Source of the DNA: a virus
Virus record (IMG/VR): IMGVR_UViG_3300035701_000093
Coordinates: 1 to 40,898 of that record
Length of the DNA stretch: 40,898 bases
Reading direction: 5' to 3' (one strand)
Position numbers and translations under genes: made by a program. This document shows, piece by piece, positions 6,651 through 12,338 of this stretch (position 1 is its first letter; each line of letters starts with the position of its first letter). The notes beneath the pieces are model-generated. The model saw only the letters and a list, made by a program, of their open reading frames with translations. It searched no databases and was not told the origin of the DNA.

Positions 6651-7316
6651 TTATTGTCCAAAATCGTGTCGTTGCCCCTTGAACCACAAAAACATATCCC
6701 GCCGTAATTTACACATTTCACCGAGCGGATTATGAAAAACCATACCTTCAGCCGCGCATCCCTTGAACTTCATATTCTCCGTTACTTCAGTTTTTGGAAT
6801 GCCAATATGCAGTTTATAGATGCTCCAAAGTCCTTTGAAAAGTTCACTGGTCGCCGTGAAAATTTCCTCATCTGATTTGCCTTCAAGTTCCTTCACAAAA
6901 CCCGCCCAAAACTTGTAATAGAATTTTGTCTTGAGATATTGTAAGGGCATCCAGAGATGTCCTTTTATCTGATAGGGATTGCCCTGTATCTTCTCGCCTA
7001 TGAGTTCTCCAAAGAATTGCCCATCCTCAACTGGCAAGAAATATCCACGCTCAACTGCGTTACAGATACCTTCATAGAAATGCTTTGAACCCTTTGTGAA
7101 CAAGAATACTTGTGAGGTTCTATTGAATATCGCTTTGATGTGCCCATCACTAACGGCGATTGAGACATTTGTTCCGTCCAGTTTATCGGTTGCGATAGCA
7201 TTTGCGGAAAAGACCCAGCGATACTCCTCGCGGATTTTAGGAATGCAAATATAACTTCCGTTTGGCTGCTTTTCGCGCTCAAAGGGTGATTCAAGTTTAG
7301 GCATATCAATAATCAT
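6651..7316 (-). CDS. RNA ligase-like nucleotidyltransferase
   Basis: 221 aa with the ordered motifs of covalent nucleotidyltransferases: motif I KLDGTN (Lys45, the predicted AMP-accepting residue), motif III-like FFGELIG (about 105), motif IV EGMVFH (about 190) and motif V CKLRRD (about 203). KxDGTN is the form common in RNA ligases. It should seal RNA (less likely DNA) ends using ATP, for example repairing tRNAs cut by host defence nucleases. It lacks a C-terminal OB domain and no kinase/phosphatase partner was found. ATG follows GGAGGGCGAA. Confidence 0.85.
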   Translation of the reverse strand: MIIDMPKLESPFEREKQPNGSYICIPKIREEYRWVFSANAIATDKLDGTNVSIAVSDGHIKAIFNRTSQVFLFTKGSKHFYEGICNAVERGYFLPVEDGQFFGELIGEKIQGNPYQIKGHLWMPLQYLKTKFYYKFWAGFVKELEGKSDEEIFTATSELFKGLWSIYKLHIGIPKTEVTENMKFKGCAAEGMVFHNPLGEMCKLRRDMFLWFKGQRHDFGQ

Positions 7317-7325
7317 TTCGCCCTC

Positions 7326-7577
7326 CTATCCCCTCGTAAACCAACCAGAGTCAATTCTGAATATTGATGTGCCCGCCGGTCTCCCACAAGAAGGACACTT
7401 TTCCCCACCATTAGCATCAACACTCCAGCCGGATGCACACCGTTCACTCTTTTCTACATTGAGGACAGTGCGAATAACTGCGGATTCAGCAGAATGAAAA
7501 GTAGTCCTGACTTTCTCTCCGACCTTGAACGGTGGTTCGTTTTGAATCTTCGCACCTTCATTTGTCACAGATAGCAT
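7326..7577 (-). CDS. Hypothetical protein with one CxxC knuckle (83 aa)
   Basis: The start ATG 7575-7577 (MLSVTNEGAK) follows GGAGGACGAAATA and overlaps the stop of the 35-aa gene upstream. The first half (FKVGEKVRTTFHSAESAVIR) looks like a small beta barrel; the second half has CPSCGRP and one further Cys, a partial zinc knuckle. Function unknown. Confidence 0.7.
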   Translation of the reverse strand: MLSVTNEGAKIQNEPPFKVGEKVRTTFHSAESAVIRTVLNVEKSERCASGWSVDANGGEKCPSCGRPAGTSIFRIDSGWFTRG

Positions 7578-7684
7578 TATTTCGTCCTCCAAAATAAGAC
7601 CCTCATTATCATCTCCCAAATCGTTATTAAATCTGCACCGCGCGGCTCACCATTAGAAAGTTCGCAGAACTGGAGAAGTGTCAC
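7577..7684 (-). CDS. Tiny 35-aa ORF
   Basis: GTG at 7682-7684 lies 5 bases after GGAAGGAG, inside the stop of the preceding gene (AAGTGA). The frame reads VTLLQFCELSNGEPRGADLI and continues to TAA, which overlaps the next ATG (TAATG). Both ends show the coupling typical of real genes here. It fills what would otherwise be a 103-base gap. No function recognised. Confidence 0.55.
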   Translation of the reverse strand: MTLLQFCELSNGEPRGADLITIWEMIMRVLFWRTK

Positions 7685-7890
7685 TTTGTCTCCTTCCCCA
7701 CCAGATATTTGAGGAACTCAATATCTGCGGCTTGCGGCTTATCCGCCACGATAGTCGAATCATTGAAATGAATGACGACCCAATCTGCGTAAAGTTCGCA
7801 TTCCATTAGAAGCATCTTGATGGGAATGTGATATATACTCTCCGCCTTGCAGACCACTACATCGCCTTTTCGTGCCTCCAATTTCCACAT
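7681..7890 (-). CDS. Hypothetical protein (69 aa)
   Basis: ATG 7888-7890 (MWKLEARKGDVVVCKAESIY) follows AAAGGAGGTTTCT, one of the best ribosome sites in the block; longer in-frame starts lie inside the upstream gene. The sequence predicts a compact beta-rich fold ending in a helix (DIEFLKYLVGKETK). No motif recognised. Confidence 0.75.
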   Translation of the reverse strand: MWKLEARKGDVVVCKAESIYHIPIKMLLMECELYADWVVIHFNDSTIVADKPQAADIEFLKYLVGKETK

Positions 7891-7901
7891 AGAAACCTCC
7901 T

Positions 7902-8135
7902 TTATGCCTGAATCCCCTCGTTTTTCTCTATGGGAATCGTTAGAAATTTCTCCAGCCACTTCTTGAAGCATTCGGGGGAACACCAATACCCCCGTTCTTG
8001 CACTCTGACGGTATCTTTTTCAATCTGAAAATTGAGCACATTTGCGCCTATGCTACCTTGTGCGGCGTTGAAGAAGTATTTATCTATCAAAATTGGTTTT
8101 CCACACTCAACACATAACACTTCTAACATCATCAT
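7902..8135 (-). CDS. Small zinc-binding protein (77 aa)
   Basis: Begins with three consecutive ATG codons behind AAAGGGAGGTAAAAG; the first (8133-8135) has the best spacing. Cys pairs VECGK near residue 9 and WCSPEC near residue 52 suggest one zinc site, with hydrophobic strands between. It is preceded by the GC hairpin at 8151-8163. Function unknown. Confidence 0.75.
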   Translation of the reverse strand: MMMLEVLCVECGKPILIDKYFFNAAQGSIGANVLNFQIEKDTVRVQERGYWCSPECFKKWLEKFLTIPIEKNEGIQA

Positions 8136-8150
8136 CTTTTACCTCCCTTT

Positions 8151-8163
8151 GCGGCTCAGCCGC
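8151..8163 (-). repeat. GC hairpin/ribosome-site cassette 1
   Basis: GCGGC-TGA-GCCGC hairpin directly after the previous stop (TAACC) and directly before AAAGGGAGG of the next gene. Confidence 0.75.
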
Positions 8164-8165
8164 GG

Positions 8166-8333
8166 TTACTTTATTTGCGGAATTGCTACTCCCGCTCCTT
8201 TCTTGCAAACTGAGCACCCCCATTCTTGCCGCTGTTCGTTGCAAGTGTATTTCATTTCCTTTTTGCAAATAGGACAGAACCGTTTTTTACCTATTTGCGC
8301 CATTATCTTCTTGAAGTAATCGGACATTGCCAT
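8166..8333 (-). CDS. Zinc-ribbon protein (55 aa)
   Basis: ATG 8331-8333 (MAMSDYFKKIMAQIGKKRF) follows AAAGGGGATATGTG. CPICKKEMKYTC and GCSVCKKG form a classic four-cysteine zinc ribbon over about 25 residues. It is short enough to be a single ribbon, probably binding nucleic acid or a host protein. The cassette hairpin at 8349-8359 precedes it. Confidence 0.75.
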   Translation of the reverse strand: MAMSDYFKKIMAQIGKKRFCPICKKEMKYTCNEQRQEWGCSVCKKGAGVAIPQIK

Positions 8334-8348
8334 CACATATCCCCTTTG

Positions 8349-8359
8349 CGGCTTCGCCG
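8349..8359 (-). repeat. GC hairpin/ribosome-site cassette 2
   Basis: CGGC-GAA-GCCG hairpin between TAACCA (stop of the upstream gene) and AAAGGGG of the next. The loop differs from the other copies but the layout is the same. Confidence 0.7.
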
Positions 8360-8362
8360 TGG

Positions 8363-8566
8363 TTAGACAATTCCCATCTTTCGCAAGTGACAATTTACCG
8401 CTTCTCTTTTCTGCAAGATTGAAGCGTTTCGCGCTTCTCTTTTATCCTTGCGGGAACAGTCGCAATGTTTGACGCAACTTTCACAAATGCGGCAAACTTG
8501 ACTTCCTGTATAATGCTTGCCGTCCACACACCAGTTCCAATTACGCTCTGCCTGCATAACATTCAT
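8363..8566 (-). CDS. Cys-rich basic protein (67 aa)
   Basis: ATG at 8564-8566 follows a doubled purine-rich site (AAGGGAGGAAGGGAGG). Cysteines fall as WCVDGK, CRICESCVKHCDC and NCHLRK, a dense metal-binding pattern, with a basic stretch (SRKDKREARNASILQKREA) that could bind nucleic acid. Function unknown. Confidence 0.75.
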   Translation of the reverse strand: MNVMQAERNWNWCVDGKHYTGSQVCRICESCVKHCDCSRKDKREARNASILQKREAVNCHLRKMGIV

Positions 8567-8567
8567 C

Positions 8568-8789
8568 TCACGCCTCCCTTCCTCCCTTGCCTCGCGGCGC
8601 TATTTCGCCAATGCCATATTGCCAACACCAGCAAGTTACTGAGCGCTTATGCTGGTTTAGCATTTCGCGTTTAGCGACCGCCCAGATTACTTCATCCGGC
8701 CAGTCTTTCTTGACACAATACGGTGTCAGTTCTACGCGGTATTCTCTATCCGCTTCTACACAATATGCTATACAAACTGCCTTCGCCAT
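8568..8789 (-). CDS. Hypothetical protein (73 aa)
   Basis: ATG follows AAAGGAGAGCGAG just after the hairpin at 8807-8819. The chain begins MAKAVCIAYCVEADREYRVE and includes WCWQYG. Its last codons (PRGKGGREA) double as the ribosome site of the next gene and cover a weaker copy of the GC hairpin. No family recognised. Confidence 0.7.
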   Translation of the reverse strand: MAKAVCIAYCVEADREYRVELTPYCVKKDWPDEVIWAVAKREMLNQHKRSVTCWCWQYGIGEIAPRGKGGREA

Positions 8790-8806
8790 CTCGCTCTCCT
8801 TTCGCT

Positions 8807-8819
8807 GCGCCTATGGCGC
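8807..8819 (-). repeat. GC hairpin/ribosome-site cassette 3
   Basis: GCGCC-ATA-GGCGC hairpin after TAACC and before GCGAAAGGAGAGCGAGATG. Base changes on both arms keep the pairing, a sign the structure matters. Confidence 0.7.
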
Positions 8820-8824
8820 GGTTA

Positions 8825-8886
8825 GAAAAAGAAGAACCGCCTTGCTATACCTGAGCGGCTGTCCCAGCAAGGACAACAGGCGGCTC
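8825..8886 (-). terminator. Wide-loop terminator candidate
   Basis: Arms 8878-8886 and 8834-8842 pair over 9 bp (GAGCCGCCT with AGGCGGTTC, one G-U) and enclose 35 bases with a small GTCC/GGAC hairpin; TTCTTTTTC follows. It overlaps the 3' end of the gene at 8845-9429. It may be a leaky terminator, since the operon continues. Confidence 0.55.
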
Positions 8887-9429
8887 CTCTATTGAAAATC
8901 CTCTCCCATCAATCTTTTTGCGAAGGTCTTTGCCCGCGAGTCCGCAGCCGTGCAGAACTGCGAACTGCCCCTTGATAGTTATCTGTATATTCTCGCGCGT
9001 TTCCTCGGTTGCGTGCGGATGTGCGCGCGAGCCTGACCACTCAAGCCACTTGACGCGTCGCGCGATGAAGGTGCGCGCTTCATTTACTGAATGGAATGCG
9101 CGCAAACGCGCAAGCATTTCTTGCGCTTGATGCATTACTTGCTCGCAATCTTCACAATTTTCTTTCTCGCAATCTTCTTTTTCGCAATCATTCTCGTATT
9201 GGTCTGCGTCAACAATATCTGTGGCTGCCAGCAAAAGGTCTGATTCGTCATAATAGTTTGTGCAATTGAACCTACAGGATGTGTGATGCCACTCGCAAGG
9301 CTTCAAAAGCGCCTTGATGGCAGATGTGGAACATCTCAATTGTTTCGCTAACTTGCTCGCCGTCATCTTGCCATCGCGCTCCGCAGCGACCGCGTTATTG
9401 CTCTTTGAAAAATCGTCATAGCCTGCCAT
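8845..9429 (-). CDS. Hypothetical HTH-containing protein (194 aa)
   Basis: ATG 9427-9429 (MAGYDDFSKS) is chosen because it follows the hairpin cassette; GTGAGGC upstream is a modest ribosome site. Residues about 22-45 (TASKLAKQLRCSTSAIKALL) resemble a helix-turn-helix. A Cys/Glu repeat lies near 90-105 (CEKEDCEKENCEDCE). The C-terminal half (about 110-194) contains ARTFIARRVKWLEW and TIKGQFAVLHGCGLAGKDL. It could be a regulator acting early, but no family is recognised. Confidence 0.7.
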   Translation of the reverse strand: MAGYDDFSKSNNAVAAERDGKMTASKLAKQLRCSTSAIKALLKPCEWHHTSCRFNCTNYYDESDLLLAATDIVDADQYENDCEKEDCEKENCEDCEQVMHQAQEMLARLRAFHSVNEARTFIARRVKWLEWSGSRAHPHATEETRENIQITIKGQFAVLHGCGLAGKDLRKKIDGRGFSIEEPPVVLAGTAAQV

Positions 9430-9454
9430 TATACGCCTCACTTTCAAAGCCTTT

Positions 9455-9467
9455 GCGGCTCTGCCGC
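9455..9467 (-). repeat. GC hairpin/ribosome-site cassette 4
   Basis: GCGGC-AGA-GCCGC immediately after the stop (TAACC) of the gene at 9470-9775 and before AAAGGC. The downstream ribosome site is displaced compared with the other copies. Confidence 0.7.
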
Positions 9468-9469
9468 GG

Positions 9470-9775
9470 TTAGACCTCCACCCCACACTCTATGTGTCTG
9501 CCTTCGCGCGCATCATCGCCCTCGCATATTTCTCCGCAGATAGCGCAGATGCGCGGCTGCGGCTCCGTCGTGCGCGGCTCGGCGTAACCCTTGCCGTTCC
9601 AGTTACCGAGTCCATCGGACTCGGCGTAAAAGATGTCCGTGGCTTTGCGGTCGGCTATTTCCTGCGCTTCTTTCCGCGCCTCCTCGTGCGCGCCATTATT
9701 GGGCAGCATTATCGTGTGCACCGTCCGCTCGCGGTCATCATCATCAAATCGCGTGAATCTGTAGGTCGTCATCAT
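9470..9775 (-). CDS. First early gene: zinc-knuckle protein (101 aa)
   Basis: ATG 9773-9775 (MMTTYRFTRFDDDDRERTVH) follows AAAGGGAGGTGTGAG. The C-terminus holds ICAICGEIC and HIEC, a zinc knuckle; the middle is acidic with EARKEAQEIADRKA. The same frame stays open upstream to ATG 9893-9895, which has its own AAAGGA site 24 nt after the predicted transcript start, so a 141-aa form is possible. I prefer the short form because the extra 40 codons coincide with a three-helix RNA structure and the inner ribosome site is stronger. Confidence 0.7.
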   Translation of the reverse strand: MMTTYRFTRFDDDDRERTVHTIMLPNNGAHEEARKEAQEIADRKATDIFYAESDGLGNWNGKGYAEPRTTEPQPRICAICGEICEGDDAREGRHIECGVEV

Positions 9776-9790
9776 CTCACACCTCCCTTT

Positions 9791-9803
9791 GCGGCTCAGC
9801 CGC
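9791..9803 (-). repeat. GC hairpin/ribosome-site cassette 5
   Basis: GCGGC-TGA-GCCGC followed at once by AAAGGGAGGTGTGAGATG; identical to cassette 1. Confidence 0.75.
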
Positions 9804-9812
9804 GATAATAAG

Positions 9813-9873
9813 AATCCTGCGCCCTGGACGAGAATCAGGGACACAGCGTGAGCCGTGTTCTTTTCGCAGGATT
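9813..9873 (-). promoter_or_regulatory. Three-way-junction leader structure
   Basis: On the minus strand a 9-bp outer stem (AATCCTGCG 9865-9873 with CGCAGGATT 9813-9821) encloses ACACGGC-TCAC-GCTGTGT (9841-9858) and CCCTG/CAGGG (9822-9840). The helices abut without linkers except AAAAGA after the first strand. It sits between the early promoter and the first strong ribosome site, so it may act as a leader switch or attenuator. It can also be read as codons of an N-terminal extension. Confidence 0.5.
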
Positions 9874-9925
9874 TATTGTTTTCTGTTCTCGTCATTTCTC
9901 GTCCTTTCTCGCCTCAATTGCAAGA

Positions 9926-9954
9926 AGTATAATCTATTCGTCGAAACTTGTCAA
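9926..9954 (-). promoter_or_regulatory. Main early promoter
   Basis: Minus strand TTGACA (9949-9954), 17-bp spacer, TATACT (9926-9931): close to the sigma70 consensus. Start predicted near 9919. It drives the early block leftward and is divergent from the two plus-strand promoters at 10074 and 10231. Confidence 0.85.
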
Positions 9955-10073
9955 CGACAAAATCATTTTATTTTGCCTGCCGCTGAATCGCCGCAAGCCT
10001 TATATTTGCTGCGTTTGCGGGTTTTGGGCAAAACTATTTTTTCTGACGACGAATGCGCGGCGTAAAAAAAGCC

Positions 10074-10101
10074 TTGACAACTACTTTGGGCGAGTTATAG
10101 T
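10074..10101 (+). promoter_or_regulatory. Plus-strand promoter 1
   Basis: TTGACA (10074-10079), 16-bp spacer, TATAGT (10096-10101). It lies in a region with no convincing protein gene and points away from the early operon, towards the small RNA unit ending at 10197. Confidence 0.75.
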
Positions 10102-10103
10102 TC

Positions 10104-10197
10104 AGGCAATCCGTTATTGCCCTGTCTGCCAACGGAGTTTGGATGCGCGGTGGGGTGCATCGGAGAGAGCGCAACTCGCAAGCGCTCTCTTTTATTT
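10104..10197 (+). ncRNA. Small RNA candidate, about 90 nt
   Basis: Starts just after promoter 1 and ends in a strong intrinsic terminator. It has three hairpins: GGCAAT-CCGTT-ATTGCC (10105-10121), GATGC/GCATC (near 10142-10161) and the terminator stem (10164-10190). No reading frame with a ribosome site is present. It may be a regulatory or antisense RNA, a decoy, or a host-targeting RNA. The minus strand here lies beyond the late operon end and appears non-coding. Confidence 0.65.
10164..10197 (+). terminator. Intrinsic terminator of the small RNA
   Basis: Perfect 9-bp stem AGAGAGCGC / GCGCTCTCT with a 9-base loop, followed by TTTATTT. No T-tract on the opposite strand, so it works for plus-strand transcripts only. 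Confidence 0.85.
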
Positions 10198-10230
10198 CAG
10201 GCAGGCGTGAAAATAATTTTGGTTTTCCCC

Positions 10231-10259
10231 TTGACAAATCCTTTGCGTCATCATATAAA
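10231..10259 (+). promoter_or_regulatory. Plus-strand promoter 2
   Basis: TTGACA (10231-10236), 17-bp spacer, TATAAA (10254-10259). Start near 10266, leading into the unit with the 40-codon frame and the terminator at 10341-10370. Confidence 0.8.
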
Positions 10260-10291
10260 GATAACAACAATCGTAGAAGGAGTAGTAGAAA

Positions 10292-10414
10292 ATGAAAGTC
10301 TTACAAAAAGCCGTTTGGGGTTCAGAAGGCAAATACTCCGAGCCGCGATTGTTACCCACGCGGCTTTTTGTATGCCTATCGGCTCCGCCGAGGCGTATCG
10401 TAGGCGCAAAGTAA
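10292..10414 (+). CDS. Short ORF interrupted by its own terminator
   Basis: ATG 10292-10294 lies 9 bases after AGAAGGAG, itself just after promoter 2. The 40-codon frame begins MKVLQKAVWGSEGKYSEP, but a strong intrinsic terminator (10341-10370) falls inside it, so most transcripts would end near codon 26 without a stop codon. It may be a leader peptide of an attenuator, a nonstop message, or a coincidental frame in a second small RNA. No plus-strand gene lies downstream that attenuation could control. Confidence 0.4.
   Translation: MKVLQKAVWGSEGKYSEPRLLPTRLFVCLSAPPRRIVGAK
10341..10370 (+). terminator. Intrinsic terminator of plus-strand unit 2
   Basis: Perfect 7-bp stem AGCCGCG / CGCGGCT with an 11-base loop, followed by TTTT (the last arm base extends the T run to five). 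Effective only on the plus strand. Bases 10371-10603 beyond it hold no gene I can support, only short hairpins and a GCGAAAATTTCGC palindrome at 10501-10513. Confidence 0.85.
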
Positions 10415-10603
10415 GCGTGCCGAATAGCAGCCAGTCCACGACAGACTGACGCTCGCTGTGAAGTAAAGGCGAGAAAACAAAAATGCGCAGTTGTCAGTTC
10501 GCGAAAATTTCGCAAATCTTTTTCCTTCTAAACTCTTCCTTTTTTCAGGGTTTTTTAGCATTGGAATTTGTGCGAACAACATAATTTGCCAATTACGGCG
10601 AAT

Positions 10604-10666
10604 AAAAAAGAGCAGGTATGTATGTTTTGGACATCGGAGATACGCCCTGCCCTATCGGTAACCTGC
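10604..10666 (-). terminator. Late-operon terminator with wide loop
   Basis: On the minus strand GCAGGT (10661-10666) pairs with ACCTGC (10612-10617) across 43 bases and is followed by TCTTTTTTATT. It lies 9 bases past the last late gene. The T-tract is strong but the closing stem is short, so confidence is moderate. Confidence 0.55.
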
Positions 10667-10674
10667 AATATCTT

Positions 10675-11328
10675 CTATATGCTGCCTCCTTTCACAATTT
10701 GCCGTTTTGCGATGATTCGCCGTGCCATCTTTGGCTTCACACGAGTAAGAATGCCATCTATGCCAGCGGGATTCGCGGCTACCGCATCTTCCAGTTCCTT
10801 GCGTTTGGAACGCTGCGAAAGCCATTGCTGTGCGAGCGCGAGAAAGATAGTCAGCGCCGAACCGCCGCCGAGAAGTGTTGTGAGAAGCGAACTGCTTATA
10901 AAAGGAAGAATCCAGTCAGACGCTATATGTGAGATAGTGCGATTTACCGTTTGCGGCGTTATCAGTAAGCGTGGAGCGCCATATTTCTCCAATGCGGTCT
11001 TTGCTATCAGTTGTGCACTCTGCGTGTCACCTGCGGTCAGGCAGGCGGCAATCTGGGCATAGCCTTCCCGCATAGGCTCGCTAACGCAGCCTGTGAGTAG
11101 AATCAGAATTATTACTGCTAATCCGAGTATCACGAACCACAGAAAAGTTCTGTCGCGTTTCACCTTTTTTAGTCTTTCAAGTGTATTTGCCAGTTGGTAA
11201 CAAGCAATAGTAGAGGCAGGTGGAACATAAGGTCTATTACCTGAACAATCGTTTTCCACGAGGTCAAGCGCCTCGCTGGAGAGTTCTTCCCAAGCCCGCA
11301 ATTCAGTCCAGAGTTCCTGCTCGCTCAT
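10675..11328 (-). CDS. Membrane protein, last late gene (217 aa)
   Basis: ATG follows GGGAGGGCGAA. The polar N-terminus (about 1-58) precedes a strong hydrophobic segment (FLWFVILGLAVIILILLTGC, about 62-81), then a region of about 55 residues, a second hydrophobic stretch (LLTTLLGGGSALTIFLAL, about 145-162) and a basic tail. LLTGC looks like a lipobox, but the hydrophobic segment is internal, so a transmembrane reading is preferred. Position at the end of the late operon beside another membrane protein suggests lysis or envelope function. No lytic-enzyme motif is seen. Confidence 0.65.
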   Translation of the reverse strand: MSEQELWTELRAWEELSSEALDLVENDCSGNRPYVPPASTIACYQLANTLERLKKVKRDRTFLWFVILGLAVIILILLTGCVSEPMREGYAQIAACLTAGDTQSAQLIAKTALEKYGAPRLLITPQTVNRTISHIASDWILPFISSSLLTTLLGGGSALTIFLALAQQWLSQRSKRKELEDAVAANPAGIDGILTRVKPKMARRIIAKRQIVKGGSI

Positions 11329-11340
11329 TTCGCCCTCCCG

Positions 11341-11622
11341 TTATCTGAATACCAAAGCCGCAATACCCGTGACCGCGCCGATAACTGCTATGAGAATCCA
11401 AATCAATTTTCCCGCGCCGATGCCTTCCGAATGCGAACCTTCAAGCGAAGTAACCCGCTCTTCTATCTTCTCTATCTTCACGCCATCTAAACCTGCAAGA
11501 ACTTCCTTGAGGTCACCTATACTGCCGAAAATCTGCTGATGCTCCTGCCGATTCTCTGTGCGATTCACTTCTGCTGTCTTTTTGATTTCCTGCAATGCCG
11601 CGCCTATTTCTTCAGAAGTCAT
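11341..11622 (-). CDS. Coiled-coil protein with C-terminal membrane anchor (93 aa)
   Basis: ATG 11620-11622 (MTSEEIGAALQEIKKTAEVN) follows GGGAGGAAAA and overlaps the upstream gene by 11 bases. Residues 1-65 are helical and charged, and GKLIWILIAVIGAVTGIAAL near the C-terminus is one transmembrane helix. Small proteins of this shape near phage tail ends are often called haemolysin XhlA-like or holin accessory proteins; that is the most likely role here but is inferred. Confidence 0.65.
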   Translation of the reverse strand: MTSEEIGAALQEIKKTAEVNRTENRQEHQQIFGSIGDLKEVLAGLDGVKIEKIEERVTSLEGSHSEGIGAGKLIWILIAVIGAVTGIAALVFR

Positions 11623-11854
11623 TTTTCCTCCCGCAAACTTTGCAATTTCCCAAAACCGTGTGAAGTGTGGTCGCGTAGCAATCATAACAATACTTGTCAA
11701 CTTCACCCTCATTCTTGAAGGGTTGCCCTACTGCTGTTTCGCACGAAGGGCAATACCAGTAATCCAAACCTGTGCAATTCTGCCGCCGTTCTAACTTCAC
11801 GTTTTTGTGCTCTGTGAGGCTACAAAAAGGGCAGAATATATCTTGCTCACTCAT
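11612..11854 (-). CDS. Double zinc-ribbon protein (80 aa)
   Basis: Four Cys pairs in order: CPFC (res 8), CPSC (about 35), CYDC (about 55) and CKVC (about 71), enough for two zinc sites. ATG follows GAGGATGCGAA, directly after the T-tract of the terminator at 11866-11949, so it must be expressed by read-through or from that site. Function unknown; its presence among lysis-type genes is odd. Confidence 0.75.
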   Translation of the reverse strand: MSEQDIFCPFCSLTEHKNVKLERRQNCTGLDYWYCPSCETAVGQPFKNEGEVDKYCYDCYATTLHTVLGNCKVCGRKNDF

Positions 11855-11865
11855 TTCGCATCCTC

Positions 11866-11949
11866 AAAAAAAGAGTCCGCCTTTGTGCAGAAGTGAGACC
11901 TTCCCACTTCCGGGAGTTCAGATAACATTGGAGTTTCACAGGCGGACTC
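11866..11949 (-). terminator. Wide-loop intrinsic terminator after the tail genes
   Basis: A 10-bp perfect stem (GAGTCCGCCT 11940-11949 with AGGCGGACTC 11873-11882) encloses about 57 bases including a GAAGTG/CACTTC hairpin, and is followed by seven T. It separates the tail genes from the last three genes. The outer arms resemble those of the element at 8834-8886. Confidence 0.75.
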
Positions 11950-11958
11950 CATTGAAAG

Positions 11959-12333
11959 TTATCTCTTCAATCGCATAATACTTACAACTGCATACCACCA
12001 TATTGTCTGTCCTGTTTTACCTGTTACGCGCACCTCTATTGATTGAGTAGTCGTGTTGATTCCAAGCGTTGCAGTCCAACTCGCATCGCTTCTGATGGGT
12101 GTATCAGAAATTACGCCTATCACTTCTATATTTGCACCGGGGCGGCGGCGGCATTGACCACGCATTCTGAAGTAAGCGCCATTTACCGCATTCGCTTGTA
12201 TTGCATCTATCTCCACTGTGCCGCGCACAGCCTCGTTTTCAGCAACTGGAATTGAGGCTAAAACAGTCACGGCGGCATTAGTTGTCTTTGTCATATACCC
12301 CTTGGCACGATATGGAACTGGCATTTCTGTCAT
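11959..12333 (-). CDS. Hypothetical small tail-associated protein (124 aa)
   Basis: A beta-rich sequence (TTNAAVTVLASIPVAENEAV, IEVRVTGKTGQTIWWYAVVS) without membrane segments. It follows the large Kelch-like tail protein at once and precedes the terminator, so it is probably an accessory virion or fibre-tip protein. The ribosome site is weak, suggesting coupling to the upstream gene. No family recognised. Confidence 0.65.
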   Translation of the reverse strand: MTEMPVPYRAKGYMTKTTNAAVTVLASIPVAENEAVRGTVEIDAIQANAVNGAYFRMRGQCRRRPGANIEVIGVISDTPIRSDASWTATLGINTTTQSIEVRVTGKTGQTIWWYAVVSIMRLKR

Positions 12334-12338
12334 ACTTT

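Noticed and set aside
10192-10515. Minus-strand ORF of 107 codons (TTG start) past the late operon
   Set aside because: It runs antisense through plus promoter 2 and its terminator, has biased low-complexity content, and lies beyond the late terminator.
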